Position numbers and translations under genes: made by a program. Of a stretch of DNA of 25,283 bases, positions 22,701 through 25,283 are shown one piece after another. The stretch comes from a virus. Each line of letters opens with the position of its first letter. The first letter of the stretch is position 1. A model generated the notes under the pieces. That model saw only the letters and a list, made by a program, of their open reading frames with translations. It searched no databases and was not told the origin of the DNA. The stretch spans positions 1 to 25,283 of the IMG/VR virus record IMGVR_UViG_3300030333_001876; one strand, 5' to 3'.

Positions 22701-23907
22701 CAGACCTGATGAAATACGTCAGATTCTAGCGAAACGTGGTATGGATATGACAGGTGATGTATTAAGTAAAATAAATCATCTTAGATATAAAATACGTGGT
22801 AGAGTTGCTATAGGTAATACAGCTATCATAGGTGCTGGTCTAATGGTATCTCAAGATCGTATTAGAGGTAATGGACATTGGGATAAACAAATACAAAAGA
22901 CTAGATTATCTCAAGGTTGGAAACCTTTAACATATAAAGGATTAGATGGTAATTGGCATAGTTATGAATGGTTAGGACCATTATCTAAATGGATCGGTTT
23001 AGTAGTTGATGGCTTCGATAATTTTGATAGTATGAGTACTACAACTTTAGAAAAGTTTGAAAAGAAAATGGCCTTTATATTAGGTGCTGCTATTACTGAC
23101 GATTCATTCTTAAGTAATCTAGAACCTGTATTCAGTATACTTTCTGGTAATCCTGCTGCAAGAAATAGATGGCTTGTAACAATGACTAATGCAGCATTCC
23201 CTGGAGCTGGCTTTAGAAATGAATTAGGTAAAAATATGTACGGTATGTTACGTGAAGTTGAACAAGAAGATATTGGTCAATTAATGCGTAATAGAAATAA
23301 CTGGTTAGATAGTGTAGATCCAGAAGGTGCTTTACCTGCTGTTATAGACTGGGTAACTGGTAGACCTGTACCACAAGGTATGGGTAGTTGGTTTGGTAGA
23401 GTTAAAAATACTATGACTGGATTTAAAACATATCCTGGTCAAACACCTCAAGGTCAATTTCTTATAGATATTGAATTTGATTCAATACCTCATTTTACAG
23501 TATCAAGTGGTGGAGTACAATACACTGTCAAGCAAAAAGAAGAACTCGGAAATCTTATGGGAAAAGACGGATTCTTTAAAAAGCAACTTGCATACATCAT
23601 GAATTACGCAGAAAAATTAACATATACCGATCAGAACACAAATAAAACTTATACAGGTTATGTAAATATAATGCGTTATTTCCGTGAAATGGGATTAACA
23701 GGCGAAGAGTTTGATGATTATGGTGGTGTTAAAAGCAGACTTGATTCAGCTCTTGGTACCGCAAAACGTAGAGTAGAATTACAATTATCAGATGCAGATG
23801 AAATAAGAGCCGAAGAATCTGATATTTATAGAAAAGAACAAGCAGTTAAAAGAGGTGATTCTTTATCCGTCTTTGAACTTATACAACCAACTCCTATGAA
23901 TAATTAA
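19723..23907 (+). CDS. Internal virion protein D, T7 gp16-like (ejection channel), no visible transglycosylase domain
   Basis: A 1394-residue core protein, the largest gene here, in the gp16 position (T7 1318 aa). The first ~80 residues are Ser/Glu-rich and probably disordered. I see no lytic transglycosylase motif (Glu followed by a Ser-containing helix and GLMQ-type segment) near the N-terminus, where T7 gp16 has its peptidoglycan-cleaving domain. Possible membrane-interacting segments are SSLIVPFFILKGKGMQAGAK (~residue 190) and RVAIGNTAIIGAGLMVS (~1026). The C-terminal third, with FWFPTTQMNALDMFGKYGN and NAAFPGAGFRNELGK, looks like the conserved end of cyanopodovirus gp16 proteins. It probably forms the inner-membrane end of the DNA channel. 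Tail fibre begins right at its stop. Confidence 0.85.
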   Translation: MANPYEESSSLLNEGVQEPEQEDSNIESSPLLNTEDTTKVAELPPPRVEVPSSLAGGGTNESESNETSGTSSDVSEPSDSNKFAELRSIKRDNTLSREEKEAAIEAWSMKHHGVDWQTWKRQEQENNGIANYLTNKSVIYRPEQMSAIAAGTVDFFQRDIPNLFLQGKHKIPSFIPKFESEGAQSLRDVSSLIVPFFILKGKGMQAGAKVHSAKVAPVWLQRLGNNPAFARFSKVGLDLGVGGAVDYTAQTSQDDDTLATSWKRGKWWGHNFIPESWTSDNLSPDGKRRANVLEGIRLGFYTGVAEGAFKLVRAGKSIKKTTKYLAANSQNQEKLNKYVDDPLDTQIFDDDPVTDNLLRQEAKYDREVQKLTAYHNVLTENPTGPTVGIHKIKNQSEAGIIPRSGDGIIGAAKDQTLISKNLGTVNGRLSNLLSDAARKFGLNSDAVTERAILKNLRKKLLDIGEYDVNLPNGKRLSWKEIDREGKILAEVIADPTLPKNELVKILNNFKETVNGVKKLNPVGYKAVSKAMIRYLDDWADINMHKARAYLLTSEAGQISDLSEGMRYIDGSEGITRANEQLLDRLELFELETSISDFEWKSRNKAFESFKQAIESGDQKSLLRKLDLLNENYNEKLTDIISKSKEFRATLADIQVNNPEFAKSLRLAYELSDGNVQTIKGINRTIENMLGTYSKAVVDGAPEIPSIFNRAVMTNIFNSMLSAIGTPIRALQGNFGGFISEPVSVLYGALREGDTIAMRRAAHMYFGIADTFQLALPYAGRIFRKASMNPDEVQHLFRNDLAIQKARNMEFAQEFARAASEKGEYGAQTILNLVEELEALGRNPVLRFGPNAMTGLDGLTEATQKIAQDKGQAFDELLKRFPDGNWTKEDFRKTFKKIWDKNWTEDGLIHQKSVEYAKREIALNLDTPLVRNLNPILKRFPVLRSIFWFPTTQMNALDMFGKYGNFSRVKIGTDFTGEYAELLGPYGQKKITDFRPDEIRQILAKRGMDMTGDVLSKINHLRYKIRGRVAIGNTAIIGAGLMVSQDRIRGNGHWDKQIQKTRLSQGWKPLTYKGLDGNWHSYEWLGPLSKWIGLVVDGFDNFDSMSTTTLEKFEKKMAFILGAAITDDSFLSNLEPVFSILSGNPAARNRWLVTMTNAAFPGAGFRNELGKNMYGMLREVEQEDIGQLMRNRNNWLDSVDPEGALPAVIDWVTGRPVPQGMGSWFGRVKNTMTGFKTYPGQTPQGQFLIDIEFDSIPHFTVSSGGVQYTVKQKEELGNLMGKDGFFKKQLAYIMNYAEKLTYTDQNTNKTYTGYVNIMRYFREMGLTGEEFDDYGGVKSRLDSALGTAKRRVELQLSDADEIRAEESDIYRKEQAVKRGDSLSVFELIQPTPMNN

Positions 23908-24834
23908 ATGGCACACGTAATAACACTTTCAAAAGCATATAGCGCAAATACAGGTGCCGCTAATACTTATAGCTGGTCAGGAAGCTTTGATGTTTTCAAG
24001 GAAACTGAGGTTATAGTTGAATTAGACGGTACTGCATTAACCTATACAGCCACTACTATAAATGAATCTGCATCACCCAGACAATACTCAGTAAATTTAT
24101 CTGGTAAAACCATCCATATCGGTGGTGCTGATTTATCTAGTGGTACAATCAAAATATATCCTAGAACAGATTTAGGATCACCAACAGCACGAGCTACTTT
24201 TAGTGCAGGATCTAGTGTAACTGCAAGCGATCTAAACGCAAACCAAACTCAAGTTCTACGGAAAGTAATGGAAGTAGATGCTGAACTTGGTGAAATTGCA
24301 GGAGATCATTGGAATGTTACTACAGAAACATTAGCTAGTTCTGAAACATTTGTAGATAGTGATAGTTATATAATGACAGCAGCAGCTATTCAAGATCGAA
24401 TAGATGCAACTTCACCAGCCCTTGTTGATACCACTAAAGTCGCTAAGGCTGGTGATACTATGACTGGTAATTTAATAATAGATAATGCTAAGGAAATTAG
24501 ATTTAGTGAACCTGATGCTTCAGGATCAAATTATACTGCCTTTAAAGCTCAGGCTCAAGGTTCAGATATAACTTTAACATTACCAGCCGCCGCCCCTGGC
24601 ACAGGTAAGTATTTAAAAACTAATGATAGTACAGCAACTACTCTTGAATGGGGAGACGCTGGAGTTGGAGCCACTGGTGGTGGTGACGACATAGTATTTT
24701 GGGTTAATGAACAAACTGTAGATCATGATTATACTATTCCAAATAATCGAAATGCAGGAAGTTTTGGACCTATAACAGTACAATCAGGTAAAACCGTCAC
24801 TGTAGGTGCCGGAGAATATTGGACGGTGGTTTAA
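23908..24834 (+). CDS. Tail fibre protein, T7 gp17-like N-terminal domain with short distal part
   Basis: A 308-residue fibre. Residues 1-~140 match the T7 gp17 tail-attachment domain in pattern: VITLSKAYSANTG, a beta region ETEVIVELDGTALTYTATTINES, SSGTIKIYPRTDLGSPTARATFSAGSSVTASDLNANQTQ. A short helical connector follows (VLRKVMEVDAELGEI). The distal part contains AKAGDTMTGNLIID, the widespread 'G-D-T-M-x-G' fibre repeat, LKTNDSTATTLEWGD, and ends GPITVQSGKTVTVGAGEYWTVV, the common marine-phage fibre terminus. It is short compared with T7 gp17 (553 aa), so receptor recognition is probably shared with the next fibre-like protein. It starts immediately after the gp16-like stop. Confidence 0.9.
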   Translation: MAHVITLSKAYSANTGAANTYSWSGSFDVFKETEVIVELDGTALTYTATTINESASPRQYSVNLSGKTIHIGGADLSSGTIKIYPRTDLGSPTARATFSAGSSVTASDLNANQTQVLRKVMEVDAELGEIAGDHWNVTTETLASSETFVDSDSYIMTAAAIQDRIDATSPALVDTTKVAKAGDTMTGNLIIDNAKEIRFSEPDASGSNYTAFKAQAQGSDITLTLPAAAPGTGKYLKTNDSTATTLEWGDAGVGATGGGDDIVFWVNEQTVDHDYTIPNNRNAGSFGPITVQSGKTVTVGAGEYWTVV

Positions 24835-24837
24835 ACT

Positions 24838-25283
24838 ATGGCAATTACAATTAATGGTAACGGATCAATTACCGGAATCAGTGCAGGTGGATTACCTGAT
24901 GGAACAGTAGATACAGACATGCTATCTGATGATGCAGTGTCAATAGCAAAAATGGCTGGTCTTGCTAGAGGTAAAATTATTGTTGGTGATGCTTCTGGGA
25001 ATCCGGTAGCTTTAACCGTTGGTAGTTCAGGTCAGGCATTAAAATCAGATGGTACTGATATAGCTTGGGCTACAGATTCTGGAGGTAAAATTCTTCAGTA
25101 TCAACATGCAGCAGCGAATACATCTTCAGATACAAGTGGAACTACTTGGATAGATACTGTTTGTACTGATACGATTACTACGACGAAGTTAAACAGTAAA
25201 ATATGGGTAACTGCGACATTTATAATCTTTCACATGAAAGATACTAATGATAGCCGTGCTGGTACTAGGTTAAGAAGAGATGA
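24838..25283 (+). CDS. Second tail-fibre-like/appendage protein (3' end beyond window)
   Basis: An ORF opening at ATG 24838, three bases after the fibre stop, and still open at the window end (148 codons visible). It begins MAITINGNGSITGISAGGLPDG, then TVDTDMLSDDAVSIAKMAGLARGKIIVGDASGNPVALTVGSSGQALKSDGTDIAWA, a pattern typical of marine phage tail-fibre-like proteins: a beta-rich attachment segment followed by 'G-Q-x-L-x-S-D-G-T-x-x-x-W'. The visible part continues as a beta-rich domain (KILQYQHAAANTSSDTSG). It probably encodes an additional receptor-binding or fibre-accessory protein. Being cut by the window edge, its size and C-terminal domain are unknown. Confidence 0.8.
   Translation, partial: MAITINGNGSITGISAGGLPDGTVDTDMLSDDAVSIAKMAGLARGKIIVGDASGNPVALTVGSSGQALKSDGTDIAWATDSGGKILQYQHAAANTSSDTSGTTWIDTVCTDTITTTKLNSKIWVTATFIIFHMKDTNDSRAGTRLRRD

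Noticed and set aside
1-25283. tRNA genes, CRISPR arrays, integrase or transposase genes, att sites
   Set aside because: Looked for by eye in the gaps and ORFs; none could be supported.

Overview
The window is about 25 kb of a lytic, T7-like podovirus of marine picocyanobacteria (Prochlorococcus or Synechococcus). Every gene reads on the + strand, packed end to end with many TAATG or ATGA stop/start overlaps, and most of the DNA is AT-rich. The cyanophage assignment rests on a T7-order structural module that carries psbA (photosystem II D1) and an hli gene, and on a compact class I ribonucleotide reductase of the P-SSP7 type. The host genus and phage species cannot be fixed from this sequence alone.

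Layout. (1) Replication and nucleotide metabolism, 1-4313: the C-terminal part of a T7-like DNA polymerase, a T7 gp6-like exonuclease, an unknown small protein, a DUF3310 protein, a MazG-like pyrophosphohydrolase, ribonucleotide reductase alpha and beta, and another small unknown. (2) Head morphogenesis, 4313-7416: a gp7.3-like small protein, portal, small ORF, scaffold, small ORF. (3) An auxiliary cassette, about 7417-9481: hairpin, hli, psbA, an 18-residue basic peptide, a glutamine-II ('Downstream-peptide') riboswitch candidate, a 19-residue DUF4278-like peptide, a small signal-peptide-bearing beta-barrel outer-membrane protein, a hairpin, a 19-residue CxxCxxC peptide and a second hairpin. 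(4) Capsid region, 9482-11640: a beta-rich putative decoration protein, a palindrome-rich leader, the major capsid protein, two small ORFs and a strong rho-independent terminator. (5) Tail and ejection apparatus, 11659-25283: tail tube A and B, internal virion proteins gp13- to gp16-like, the tail fibre, and the start of a second fibre-like protein that leaves the window.

How it works together. The early genes break down host DNA, hydrolyse or recycle nucleotides and make dNTPs for the phage polymerase. hli and psbA keep photosystem II turning over so that energy is available for dNTP and virion synthesis. The head and tail genes build a short-tailed virion whose gp14/15/16-like core proteins form the DNA ejection channel.

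The most interesting part is the stretch after psbA. A predicted glutamine-sensing RNA sits directly upstream of a tiny peptide gene with a good ribosome-binding site, and four bases later comes an outer-membrane protein gene with no ribosome-binding site of its own. This suggests a nitrogen-status-gated peptide/outer-membrane-protein unit carried inside the phage structural region. It is a hypothesis from sequence pattern and needs covariance-model and ligand-binding tests.
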